Made by a program: the position numbers and the translations under genes. From contig WHVD01000106.1 in the NCBI GenBank assembly GCA_015178975.1, positions 124,001 to 188,000 on the forward strand: a stretch of DNA of 64,000 bases, written 5' to 3'. Below the pieces are notes generated by a model that saw only the letters and a program-made list of their open reading frames with translations, was not told where the DNA came from and made no database searches. The stretch comes from Hysterangium stoloniferum. Its lineage: Eukaryota; Basidiomycota; Agaricomycetes; Hysterangiales; Hysterangiaceae. Below, piece by piece: positions 20,114-29,809 of this stretch; the first letter of the stretch is position 1; every line of letters begins with the position of its first letter.

Positions 20114-20264
20114 TATTAGAATGAAGAAGGGAGGTGGATGAGAAACAAAAGAAGTGTGAGAGCTTAGACAGACACAGACACGAATGAGCAAATGCAAATT
20201 TCACCAGTGTGCACTACAACAGTACACAAGTTCTAGCTAATGTGCTGAGTCACTAAATCTAACA
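20114..20264 (-). repeat. 5' LTR of the gag-only copia, with adjacent tRNA-iMet-type primer site
   Basis: A 151-bp LTR, TGTTAGATTTAGTGA... to ...TTCTAATA in minus orientation. The next bases on that strand (20113 downward) are GGTTATGGGCCCCAGATC. This is complementary to the anticodon arm of initiator tRNA-Met (GGGCCCATAACC), the internal half-tRNA primer site known from Drosophila copia. The partner LTR is at 18864-19024. Confidence 0.8.
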
Positions 20265-20338
20265 CACCTTCCCTCTCATTATGTCCATCAGCTGCTCCTG
20301 CTAATACTTCCAAGTAGTGGGTGACTAACACTAGAATC

Positions 20339-20514
20339 TATTAGATTTTTTGGGTTTGCGAACAATGTAGCATGTGATTGATGGGTAACCGGGTATAGTA
20401 TTACCAGTAGTAGGTACTTAAACTAGGTTCTTGTACTCTACACTTCATACGTTTGCAACACGTTCTTTGTACCCAAACTGAGTCAAGCGTATTATGAACC
20501 TGCAAATTCTAACA
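20339..20514 (-). repeat. Short copia-type solo LTR, TSD GAATC
   Basis: A 176-bp sequence, TATTAGATTTTTTGG...AAATTCTAACA on the plus strand, is flanked by GAATC at 20334-20338 and 20515-20519. It has the same TGTTAG...CTAATA ends as the gag-only copia, 70 bases away, but its interior differs, so it belongs to a related family. Confidence 0.85.
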
Positions 20515-20519
20515 GAATC

Positions 20520-21500
20520 ATGCTTTAGCAGCCTGATACTGGGGAGCCTCCAGAAACTTGCAGTGCTGGCATTCCTTTTGTGGAAGGGTCCTTGTTCCCT
20601 AGTAGATAGAGTTGTTTTTAGACTACTGGGTGCCTATGGGCTACACCTTGCAAGGGGGATTCCTTAGACAATTTCTCTTTGGATTCCCTCTTACTAGGTG
20701 AATTAGATAACTGTTTGTATATATATCATTTCTAATCTAAATTTGGATTCCTCCCTGCTAGCCTAGTATGAGTACCACAGGCAGCAAGATGGGGAAAATT
20801 GAGATCGATGTCACTTCAGATTAGAGGCCCAAATTTCAGGGGGCAGCTGTGGGGGTGGAATTGGATGTAGTGACTCAATGATTTTTTCAGATTGGAAAGT
20901 ATAAAAATATTTCATAATGTAGCAGTAGTACACTACTGGTGGTACTAATGCTTGATAATAATAATAATCAATTTCCAAATCACAATTGTGTTTGAATTAT
21001 TCAAATTTATTTTTCTACATGAATATTTATGGAAAATATTATAAATAAGGTAGAGTGACTAAAGTACTAAGAGAAGTGAGAGAAAAATATTTGCATGAGA
21101 TGTTGTGAGCATTTTCCATCTCTATAGTGTGCTGAGAGCATTTGAGGCAATGTTCTCTGCATATTCCAAAGCCACTGGTGCTGCCCTGAGGCTCTAGAGC
21201 ACATGCACATTTTACTGGTACAATTGTATTAAAAATAGTATGAGTTGACTTATTGTAATATACAATCTACAAGGGGGTAATAGACTTGTAATAAAAGTAC
21301 TTGTTTGTCAATGTGTCAGTTAGTGAATCACCTTCTGACAGGATAGGTTAGGTGCTAGTCTAGGTGTACACTGGTTCTGTCATGCATTAACCTCAGAATG
21401 CACAGTCCACAATTAGCATCTTCATATGAAAAAGTGAAGAAATGGGTGAACCGCCCCAAGGAAAAGGGTGTTTTCATCATCAATTCCAACAAATCGATGG
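20520..21500. other. No gene seen
   Basis: About 980 bases, increasingly AT-rich to the right (20930-21060). A start-like ATGAGTACCACAGGCAGC lies at 20767, followed by a 20-codon frame that ends at TAG. I do not recognise it. No LTR ends or terminal inverted repeats are visible. Confidence 0.45.
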
Positions 21501-22690
21501 AAATATTGAACCGGAGCCGACTGTATTGCCTCTATTGAGTGTAAAAAGCAGAGAAGTCCTTTTAAAATGGGCCGAACCAAGGCAATAAAATTAAGGGAAT
21601 TGCTACTTATGGTCCTTGTCAGCCCGATGGAAACTATGAGTTTTGATAGCAAACACTATATGATTATATTCATCTCTGGAGCTGTATGGATTGAAATGCT
21701 ATCAAGCAAGCTGGTGGCGGCGCAGAAAATACGTGAATATATCTTACAATTGGAAACTATATACAATGCCCAAATCCCACGGGTAATGGTAGATAATGGT
21801 ACTGAGTTTATTAACTCCGAATTCAAATGTTATTTATCGTCAAAGGGGATGGCATTGTCACTTTGGTGCATTATACCCCATAGCAAATTCGAACCGCAGA
21901 GAGAGGAATTCGCATGGTAACTGAAGGGGCACGATCTATGGTATGTGCAACAAAACTTCCTAAATTTCTCTGGTCCATTGCAGTAAAAACAATGACATAC
22001 CTAAGAATGGAAGCATTTCCCATGCGAATGTCGGACAAACGCCTCTTTAATGCATTACTGGAGAGAAACCAAATTTGTCCCATTTGCGTGTATTCAGAAG
22101 TCTTGTTAGTGTAGCAATTTCTGACCAAAAGCATCAACAACAACAAAAATGGGATTCACGTTCCAAATGGGCTTTATGGTAGGAGATGAAAATTACTTTT
22201 CGGCCTATTTGGTTTGGTATCCCGGAGCTGGTACTATACGAAGATGAAGGTTAGTTCAAGGCTATATTGAGAGAACCCCGATACAAACTACAATAAGTGT
22301 GCCTCAGTCTATGCTTACAATTCTTATTCCACTTCACCTATGACCTAATGAAGAACCAGGAAAAGAAAGTGAATCAATGAAAGAATCTCAATTAGCATCA
22401 CACATACCTGATTATCCCCGTGGAAGAACGAGATCTGTGAAATTGCGTGAAGGAATTCGAAGTCCCATATCAGTCAAAGAAAAGGAATTAGAAAATCAAA
22501 ACAACGAATCTTGTTTTCTTGGTCTTGGGAGTGCCCGAAGAACCACGGGCGAAGACGCCAGTTTTGAACACCGGGACGGTATCTCAAGGAACGTACAGCA
22601 TCATGTCTGAGAGCAGATCTTGTCATGCCTCGCATACCCACTCCACCACCTCATCTCACTGGTCTTCCGGTCTTATGAAATTTTCGGGGC
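21500..22690 (+). pseudogene. Decayed copia integrase and linker region
   Basis: Copia integrase blocks are readable in plus frames: CIECKKQRSPF (zinc-binding pair, about 21532), VMVDNGTEFINSEFKCYLSS (catalytic Asp and Glu region, about 21787-21846), IPHSKFEPQ, then ARSMVCATKLPKFLW and MTYLRMEAFP (21925-22010). A charged linker follows (RGRTRSVKLREGIRSPIS, about 22410-22460). Frameshifts and stops separate the blocks, and no RT follows. The DNA is richer in CpG than the Ty3 copies. It has diverged far from the copia pol at 45 kb. Confidence 0.7.
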
Positions 22691-23265
22691 ACACAGGGTG
22701 ACCTCCACAATTATATCTGAATACCTTTTTCTTGGTCATCAACCCCAAGTTAAACGGTGTCAATGAAGTCTTCTGATCAGCACAATCGAAAAATATCACA
22801 TACCAATTTACAATATGGGCATGTGACCGTGGTATGATGATATGGGTACTGTCCAAGCACCGCCTGTTTGGGTATTCACGGTGTGGGAACCTTTGGCAGA
22901 CTATGTTTTACGGTGAGAAAGAAATCGGATGTAAATTCACTTGAAATGACATGGGTGAATTCCATCCTCAGATCTGAAGAGATAAATATATCATATTAGG
23001 GAGCTAACTAATGAGACAAACTGTTGCTTACCCCAGAATCACTGAATATTGTCGGAAAAATCCGAAAATCCTGATCAAGCCTGTCGGCCGGGCTGGATGC
23101 CGGCTGCTCAGCTCCTGAATAGGTATCAAGCCGGCTGATCGTGCCTGGTGCACCCAAGCATCAGGGCGGCGGTGCTCGGCACACAGCCCGCCACCCTGGT
23201 CACACAGCTTGGCCAGAAAGTCACGCAGCCTGACGACTAAGATCTGCGCAGACGCTTGCTACTTA
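22691..23265. other. Non-coding stretch with a GC-rich patch
   Basis: 22691-23040 shows nothing recognisable. From about 23055 a GC-rich patch starts TGTCGGAAAAATCCG followed by CCTGATCAAGCC. A similar block occurs in reverse complement near 28060-28143, so this may be the end of a shared repeat. It lies where upstream exons of the GH3 pseudogene would be expected, so an insertion there is possible. Confidence 0.4.
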
Positions 23266-23269
23266 CGAC

Positions 23270-24060
23270 CCCCCGGCCAGGCTTCATGGCGTACGGCCAA
23301 GGTCCGCAAGGTTTTGTTCCCACCAACACAACTAACTCTTGGTGGGGTAGCAACCTGATGGAAGCAGGATGTTCCCCATTTAAACTATTGACGGGTTCTC
23401 ACTCCTTAACAGGTCAACAACGGCAGTGTCTCCATCGAGCATCTCGAAGACGTGGTAACCCGTTCCATGGCCGCATTCTTTGAACTTGGTCAGGATAATG
23501 GCTACCCTGCCCTCAATTTTGATTACAGTACCGAGGACACATTCTCTGACGGGTTGCTTGTTAATGAGCATATTAAGTAGGTTTTCTCTTCTACGGTTGA
23601 GGCGCTTCCCTAATCTGGTGTGTTTATTGTGCAGGCAGATCATTACAAGTTGATTAGGGATTGACTCAGCGAGTAATATCTTGCTGAAAAATACTAATAA
23701 CGCTCTCCCCTTGAGCACCAAGAATATCAAATGTGTGTATCAACCGTCCTTGTCGTTACAGCATGCTAATTGCACCTTCCAGGTAATGCCATTCTCGGTT
23801 CGGATACTGGCCCAAATCTTGATGGCCCCAATGGTTGTGGCGACCATGGATGCGATCAAGGAACTTTAGTGATGGGATGGTGATCCGGCACCGCAACTGT
23901 ATATTGTATTCCGGCAGTTCCACCATGGACAAAGTTCACACCGTGGTTATGGGCTTTGAATTTATGTGTCACTGTTGGGATCAACACTGCATTCCCCCTA
24001 CTGGCCCGGCGCTCCATCCTAGGGCACAGCCAACAGCAAATACAGTGCCTCGACGTGCCA
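23270..24060 (+). pseudogene. GH3 beta-glucosidase pseudogene (3'-middle exons)
   Basis: Clear glycoside hydrolase family 3 beta-glucosidase blocks occur in order: GPQGFVPTNTTNSWWGSNL (about 23300-23350), NNGSVSIEHLEDVVTRSMAA with LGQDNGYP (23415-23500), ADHYKLIR and NILLKNTNNALPLSTKNI (23635-23710), and GSDTGPNLDGPNGCGDHG with GCDQGTLVMGW (23790-23882). Intron-like breaks lie at about 23362-23411 (GT donor lost) and about 23576-23634. Damage: a frameshift after LIRD near 23660 and a TGA after MGW where the family has Gly-Ser-Gly. The N-terminal catalytic half is missing. The intact enzyme would hydrolyse beta-glucosides and cellobiose, typical of plant-biomass-degrading fungi. Confidence 0.78.
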
Positions 24061-24106
24061 AAGAGCAACTATCCCTCATCATATACTAACTCATCGACCA
24101 TCGCTC

Positions 24107-24821
24107 ATGGACATTGCAGCCATTGTTGTCAAAGTCGCTGGCGATGCCGTTCCATTACCTGGCTTAAAGAGTGCAGCAACCCTTGTTTTGGAGATTATGA
24201 ACGTTATAAAGGTAGGTCGTCTGCATTAACCCCAGTTTAAGAGCTGATGTGGATGATGATTCACAATCATCAGGCAAGCGAGGAACAAACAGAGAGATTG
24301 AATAACCTTGTCCAGACCACTGGACGTCGCCTCGTCGCTTCCACGATCAGCCGAGGGGGAAGTGGGAGAATATCCCAGAAAATTTCAAAGCTATATTGGA
24401 CGATTATTAGAAGTGAGAACTTGAGGCTCACTGGGTAACCGTACTTGACGAATAAATCGATTGTTTTCAGTGCACTTGAAGATGTTCTTACGCTTGCACA
24501 GTCAAACAATCCAAGCCATGGTCTTAAAGCACATGTGTCTTGGATGCGACAACGAGATAAGTCTATCGCCAAACTGGAAAAGCGATTGGAAGAAGCGGAG
24601 AAAGAAGCAATGGTGCGTGCTGAAAGTGACACTCAGAGTCGTTCATTATACATACCGGCTCTCAGATGTATTTTTCGCTGGATACTTCATTAGCCGTCGC
24701 TCAACTCGTAGCCGTCGATGATACCAGAATGGACGATATCATACGTCAATTACGCGATATCCTTGAATCGTTTTCGTGGGTTACGGTTAGAGGCGAAGCC
24801 GCGCATCTCGGTCTTCTGTAG
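24107..24821 (+). CDS. MLKL-like N-terminal-domain protein, four exons
   Basis: Exon 1 (24107-24211) starts MDIAAIVVKVAGDAVPLPGL, a sequence typical of the helical N-terminal domain that begins many Agaricomycete signalling and NLR-like proteins (MLKL NTD-like). Exon 2 is 24274-24434, exon 3 is 24471-24612 (LEKRLEEAEKEA, helical) and exon 4 is 24666-24821 (DDTRMDDIIRQLRDILESF). All four exons join in frame and give about 187 residues. Introns are 62, 36 and 53 nt, with GTAGGT, GTAACC and GTGCGT donors. The 36-nt intron is short and is the weakest call. No effector domain (NACHT, kinase) follows, so this is a stand-alone domain, or exon 4 is spliced further at 24769. The family domain forms a four-helix bundle linked to membrane-acting or adaptor roles in immunity-type signalling. 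Confidence 0.6.
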
Positions 24822-25181
24822 CTTCCGGCTCCTCTTCACCTTTCGACCCGGTGGATTCATGCGTCTGTGCGCCAGATAGCTTACGGGCACTTCAGCCGGG
24901 AGAAGAAACGCCACGAGGGGGAAGTCCATACTAATTTGGTTTGAGTGAGTCGTCATGGGTGGTAGGATAGGACGGAACAAGCGCAGCATAAGTGGAGGAA
25001 GAATGCATGATCTTAGCGATGATGAAAGGGAGGATGTAGGTTGTGAGCAGCACGTCGTCCAAAGCAGTGTAGAAACTTCGTTGACTTCGCCTTTGACATG
25101 CAGCGAATCAGCATTCTCTTTGACACCAGTGAACCCTGTCCAATTTCTATTTTTCCAAGAAGCGACTCCGCGATCGACGTC

Positions 25182-25805
25182 TCAAGCACAAAGACACCAG
25201 GAGCCTAATGCATGCGATATTTGGTCCTCCGATCCTATTTCGCGAACAAATGTGACAATGGCTGCTTGGCATCGTGACAGGATAACCTCAGCGATTCTCG
25301 CGACGACCGACTTCAGAGCGTGCTTAATAGTATCCGAAGTAGAATGTTCGAGTAACGCAACTAGAAACAGTATCGCATACCGCCTTCGCGCCTCATCATT
25401 GGCTTCTGCTACTGCTGCTCTTGCATATTTCGAAAGATGATCCAGCGAATCAGTCAATAAATCTTGAACCCGGCTGTTAGCATGAAGAAACAGAAGTATT
25501 TTACACCCTAGTTCACTTACCTGACGCAATCGCCCCTAACTTATCAAGAACGACAGCAACTTTAGCACCAATACGGCCAGGCCAATGTCACCACCGAAAT
25601 CTCCGAGAGCCAATTGTGAGATGTTCCATGATACTTTGCGACTCAAAATGGCACAGCAATGAACCTTGTCGACTTCGAGGGTTTCCAAGGTCCACTCGAG
25701 CAACGTCGGGTTCCACGCGAAGTGCTCCACCCAATTCACCAGTGAGCTTCTCAAAGAAACGATATTAGTGAACGCGTACGCCCGTTCTGTCATCTCAGAG
25801 ATCAT
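25182..25805 (-). CDS. Hypothetical helical protein, two exons
   Basis: Two minus-strand frames (25805-25536 and 25529-25182) join if an intron runs from a GTTAGG donor near 25545 to a TTCAAG acceptor near 25468. This gives about 180 residues. Exon 1 contains NWVEHFAWNPTLLEWTLETL; exon 2 contains LLTDSLDHLSKYARAAVAEA and RRRYAILFLVALLEH. The composition is helical and protein-like, but I recognise no family. A plus-strand frame (24955-25440) overlaps it and is the alternative. It neighbours the MLKL-like gene. Confidence 0.35.
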
Positions 25806-25918
25806 GCCCGTGGGCTTATCGTAATGAGACAGTACTTGGTCGATCGAAGGGAATTATCGTTAGTATGTTTGTAGTAGTCGCCATTTTGCCGACTTTTTCT
25901 GAATGTGAATTGTCTACA

Positions 25919-26262
25919 GGTGTCAATCACATTCCAAGACCTGAAGACTGGCCAGTGTATGTTGAGATTCATTTCATCGGGCGGATTCAACTGATGTATC
26001 TTTGCAGCATGCCTGTTGGACAAGTGCGATTGACGTTGAAGCCTGTAGATTTCTTCGATGCGAATCCGGACTGAAGGACTCAGTAAGTGCTGTGGCTTTT
26101 GAGAATGGGACTTCCAAATCTTCCAGTAATGGGATTCCAACGACCCGGCTAATGGGACTCCGAATCATTCTACTAATGGGACCTCGAATCCTACTTGTAA
26201 TGGACCTTCCGAGCATTCAAGTGATGGGACTTCGGGTCATTCAATAATGAAACTGTTAATCA
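25919..26262 (+). CDS. Hypothetical gene piece ending in an octapeptide-repeat region
   Basis: A plus-strand frame after a CTACAG acceptor at 25918 is followed by another after TTTGCAG near 26008. The second contains CESGLKDSVSAVAFENGT and enters a 24-bp tandem repeat that codes for eight-residue units of Asn-Gly-Thr-Ser type. Single-base deletions in two repeat units shift the frame. No domain is recognised. It may be the C-terminal part of a broken gene. Confidence 0.3.
26104..26262 (+). repeat. Degenerate 24-bp minisatellite
   Basis: About six to seven diverged units start AATGGGACTTCC or similar (AATGGGACTCCGAATCAT, AATGGGACCTCGAATCCT and so on). Most are 24 bases and two are 23. In one frame each unit codes for Asn-Gly-Thr-Ser-x-His-Ser-Thr-like peptides, rich in potential glycosylation sites. 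Confidence 0.75.
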
Positions 26263-26883
26263 TGTGAGTAATGGGACGTTGTGTTGTGCTTAATGTTGGG
26301 GTGCTAGATTTGGGCTGGCGTAGGACCTTCTGTGACTGCACAGCCATCAGCTCAGGTCCAGCTGCTTTTTCTCACGCACTTGCTGATTTTTTGTGATTTA
26401 TAGAACAAACATTGGTAAAAAAAATGAGGAGGTTGATGCTGGGTATTGGCGGTTCCAAATGGTGTCTGCAAGTCTTTGTGGATGTGATTGACCATGACGG
26501 AAAGAGAAATGACAAGAAGGGGAGTATGAAATTAGATTTAAGTGCAAGATAAAGGCCACCTTTGGGATCTCCGGCTTGGACTGGCCATTCTAAAATTGTT
26601 TACAATGTTTATTTTTATTTTTATTTTTATGTATTTTTGTGGAATAAAAAATAACATTGTCATGCTAATCCTACACAGGTGAAATTGGCATCTATGCGAG
26701 TGGCAGGTTAATAAAGAGCCAGTTGTTGATGGTTATGTGGCTTGAATGAAGGTCCGCAGTGTATAGGTTCTGTAGTGTAGTTGTAATTTTAACTTTCTTT
26801 ATGTATTTTGTATTAGTTGCAAATACTCTCTAATCTCTCTTGGTAGCGCATTCAATTCCCGTTTTAAACAATTATAATATTTA
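26263..26883. other. No gene seen
   Basis: About 620 bases with no recognised protein, LTR or repeat border. A (TTTTTA)-rich patch lies at 26605-26632. Confidence 0.5.
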
Positions 26884-27428
26884 CACATCAGGAGTTACAA
26901 CATTTAAGGTGGCACTAAAATATTATCTAAACCTGTTTACAAAACTTTAAGTCCTAAAATGGATTTGAACTCAGTTATTACCGCAATTTTAGACATGATC
27001 TGAACTTGTTGTTTAGGACACACTTTTACCAGAGTTTTTATTCTAAGTCCAGACAAATGTTTACCCCTTATAGAAACCTCAAGTCTGAACATAGGTTTAA
27101 AAATAAAATAAAACCCTAAGTTTTGCAATGACCTTAAACTAATTGCATGGGCAGGTGATGAGTGGGCAATTAGTTTAAGGTCATTGCAAAACTTAGGGTT
27201 TTATTTTATTTTTAAACCTATGTTCAGACTTGAGGTTTCTATAAGGGGTAAACATTTGTCTGGACTTAGAATAAAAACTCTGGTAAAAGTGTGTCCTAAA
27301 CAACAAGTTCAGATCATGTCTAAAATTGCAGTAATAACTGAGTTCAAATCCATTTTAGGACTTAAAGTTTTGTAAACAGGTTTAGATAATATTTTAGTGC
27401 CGCCTTAAATGTTGTAACTCCTGATGTG
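26884..27428. mobile_element. Palindromic foldback element, 545 bp, TSD TTA
   Basis: Two arms of about 263 nt (26884-27146 and 27166-27428) are inverted copies with only two mismatches noticed, around a 19-nt spacer (27147-27165). The ends are CACATCAGG...CCTGATGTG, flanked by TTA on both sides (26881-26883 and 27429-27431). The 3-bp TTA duplication resembles PIF/Harbinger-type insertion, but no transposase is present and the ends are not a family signature I recognise. Each arm carries the same 63-codon frame, which is just the palindrome read twice. Near-identity suggests recent formation. The transcript would fold into a long perfect hairpin. Confidence 0.85.
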
Positions 27429-27431
27429 TTA

Positions 27432-28326
27432 GCAACGTATTCCGCTTGGGCGCCTAAAGTACATGTATTAAGCGGAATGGGGTCTAGACCCGTTCACATG
27501 GGTGCCCGTCCACCATCACCTTGCTGTATGGTATGGACATCGGCAAATCCGGTCCAGCAGGGAAACCTGCTGGCCCCGGTACACGCTCCCAACCGTATAC
27601 TACCCACCACTGGGTCACCAAGATTCTCAGAGTTCGATGCACGCGTAGGTCGGCACGAATCGACTATCTTATCACTCCCTTTGGACCAGGCTCAGTAGTA
27701 GACCTAATCAGTAATTCTGGATGGGCGAAACGGTCGGGGTAGCGGTATCCCCCTGATGAGAGCTCTCGTCGGCTCGAAAGCGTTACTATCCCGTTTCCCC
27801 TAGCCACCCTCTACACTAGCTGACAAAGTTCAATTTTCGGAGACAACTGTTTGCGGCGAGTGATAAGGTGGTGGTCCGCCCAGCGGCGCTCTGGTGGACA
27901 CTGGTGACCTCGCGTTGTCAAGGTCACCTGGCTATAGACCAACGGCTTTCATTTTATTGGACAGCATGACCATAACCTGTCTAAGCCTGGACAGTACGTC
28001 ATGCTGATTGCCTTTATCAACCATCCAGTTCCCTGCTCAGGGCCTGCTCTAAACTCTTAACTAAATCAGGCTTGATCAGCCGTTCGGCTAACCTGAGCGC
28101 CTGATTGGCCTTGATTAGGCTTTTTAGATTTTTCTGACATAGATTGCACATTTAGCTACCGCCGAAGGACTATGTACAGCGGACCCCGTTGTATCCTAGT
28201 GGTCGTCTTTCTTTCTATATTCGAAACCGTATATGTAATTGGAATAAATTTTAGTACATAATTGTGTCATACCAAGAACTCATATACATGAACGTTTCCG
28301 TACATCGGATCATACACTACCATCAT
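27432..28326. other. Intergenic DNA with hairpin and possible repeat end
   Basis: The 9-bp inverted repeat ATTCCGCTT/AAGCGGAAT (27439-27447 and 27471-27479) lies just right of the foldback element. Near 28060-28143 the minus strand reads GTCAGAAAAATC with TAATCAAGG, resembling 23055-23085. Two short plus frames (27426-27742) do not look like genes. This may be one decayed transposon, but both ends are unclear. Confidence 0.35.
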
Positions 28327-29809
28327 TCATACTAGCATGTTGTGGCCTTTTTTAATTCCCTCAAATGACGTCGACTGCTCCTGCTGGGTACCTGCATGTG
28401 AACTTGATGATGCATACAAGGTCGAACGATCATTAATGGTATGCAGTTCACATTCTTCCGACATTAATGACCTCCGCTTCCGATCGAAATCACGCAGATT
28501 AAGAACAAGACGTGGGCCCTGAGAGACATATATGATAACGTTTAATTTAAGTATAATAACTCACCACTACGCCAAGGCAAGTATGTAACCATCTGTAGGA
28601 CCGTTGTTCAGTTCGACAGACATTGGATAAGCACGATCTACAATCAATTACTCACAATTGGGCCATAATTCCGACTCCACCAAATGAATCTATTGAAAAT
28701 TGGATTACAAACCAAAGCAATAGCGCTGAAGAGGTACGAATCAGGGCTGTTATGCTTGTAATTAAGATCACTAACCAAAAACAGTGAAAAATGCCCAAGC
28801 ACCATCCCTAACAAGAACTTGTAATAGGCCACCACCGCTCATCCCCGTCGCAAAATACTTGTGTATCCACATGCCAATGAGGAGAAAGAACAGGATACTG
28901 TCATACGCAAGACCGAGTGTCCTTTATGACACATTTTACTTGGTCAGGCCATACGGTGGGGTATATTCTACATACCAGTAATACGGAAATTCCGTGGGTA
29001 CATTGACTACAAAACAGGCAACGTTGCGGAATTTCGAAGGAACGCTCGACGGGATTGGTTTAAGCACGAATTGAGAGAGTAGAATCACCATAATGACGAC
29101 GGCTGCCCCGTTAATTGCGAAAAATAAGACACACAAGGCAATAAGTAAGCCTTTGGGTCTTCCGTAAAATGCGTACACTAAACACATCAGTAAAGATAAA
29201 CACTAATGGATTGTGACGGCTTACGTCGCAAAACGAGAAGCATTTCTACACCTAAAAATATAGAATAACCTATTATGGTCTTGAACCATACAAACACTAA
29301 ACAGCCAACAGCAGATAGAAGTATGTGGGTGGCTAGAGATGTACGAAACAGGAGTTGCATACTATAAGTTCGCATTAGCAAAGCTCGGAAGAGAGTGGAC
29401 GGCATAAAGCTCACATTGCAAGCACTAAATTCAGATATCGAACCTCAAAAAAAAGGAAAGAAGTAATACTCCATTTTCCCCTATGGTTGTAATGACAGGA
29501 TTGAGTTCGTGTGCGGATGAAGGGTTAGGATGGCAACGCACTTCCAGATTAACTCTACCTGTATGAGTGCTATTCAACAAATACTAGACAACATACAAAA
29601 TTCACGATAAGTACTTACCTCGTCTCCGAATGTAATACAGTAATCCCAGAAGAAAAAGGTGGCTGCTGCCACTATGAAGTATGGCAGCGTATTCATAATA
29701 CTTATGAATAGTAGTTCGGATTCAAGAAGGCAAGTCACTTACAAGAGCTATATTTTATTTGAGTTGTTGTCTTGACGAGCTGACCAAAGTCTGATGGTGA
29801 CGAACTCAT
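28327..29809 (-). CDS. DUF6533-type multi-pass membrane protein, about nine exons
   Basis: Exons (minus): 29743-29809?, 29619-29700, 29542-29558, 29225-29424, 28976-29177, 28776-28921, 28656-28725, 28565-28592, 28327-28518. From the third exon on, every junction keeps phase and totals 285 codons with one terminal TGA. Family hallmarks appear in order: WDYCITFGDE|VELIW, LVLRLYAFYGR, the helix LLIALCVLFFAINGAAVVIM, WTLGLAYDSILFFLLIGM, LLQVLVRDGAWAFFTVF and GPRLVLNLRD near the end, with a hydrophilic tail. Introns are mostly 46-63 nt. The first exon does not match the next in phase by one base; a start at the ATG 29696 gives about 310 residues, a normal length. DUF6533 proteins are numerous seven-TM-like proteins of unknown function in Agaricomycetes. 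This is the best intact host gene in the window. Confidence 0.85.

Larger units (their letters stand above)
18864..20264 (-). mobile_element. Gag-only copia element, 1.4 kb, TSD CACCT
   Basis: Two short LTRs (18864-19024 and 20114-20264), both running TATTAGAATGAAG...AAATCTAACA on the plus strand, flank about 1.09 kb. CACCT is present on both outer sides (18859-18863 and 20265-20269). In minus orientation the 5' LTR is followed immediately by the primer site GGTTATGGGCC, and the 3' LTR is preceded by a CTGGTGGGAG purine tract. The interior holds only gag; protease, integrase, RT and RNase H are absent. The layout fits a non-autonomous terminal-repeat retrotransposon with a GAG domain (TR-GAG), mobilised in trans by an autonomous copia. 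Confidence 0.85.

Noticed and set aside
24955..25440. Plus-strand 161-codon ORF
   Set aside because: Its second half mirrors the more protein-like minus-strand frame at 25182-25529; no domain or splice support. Kept only as the alternative to that call.
26937..27375. Two identical 63-codon ORFs on opposite strands
   Set aside because: They are the two arms of one palindromic element; there is no domain or promoter evidence.
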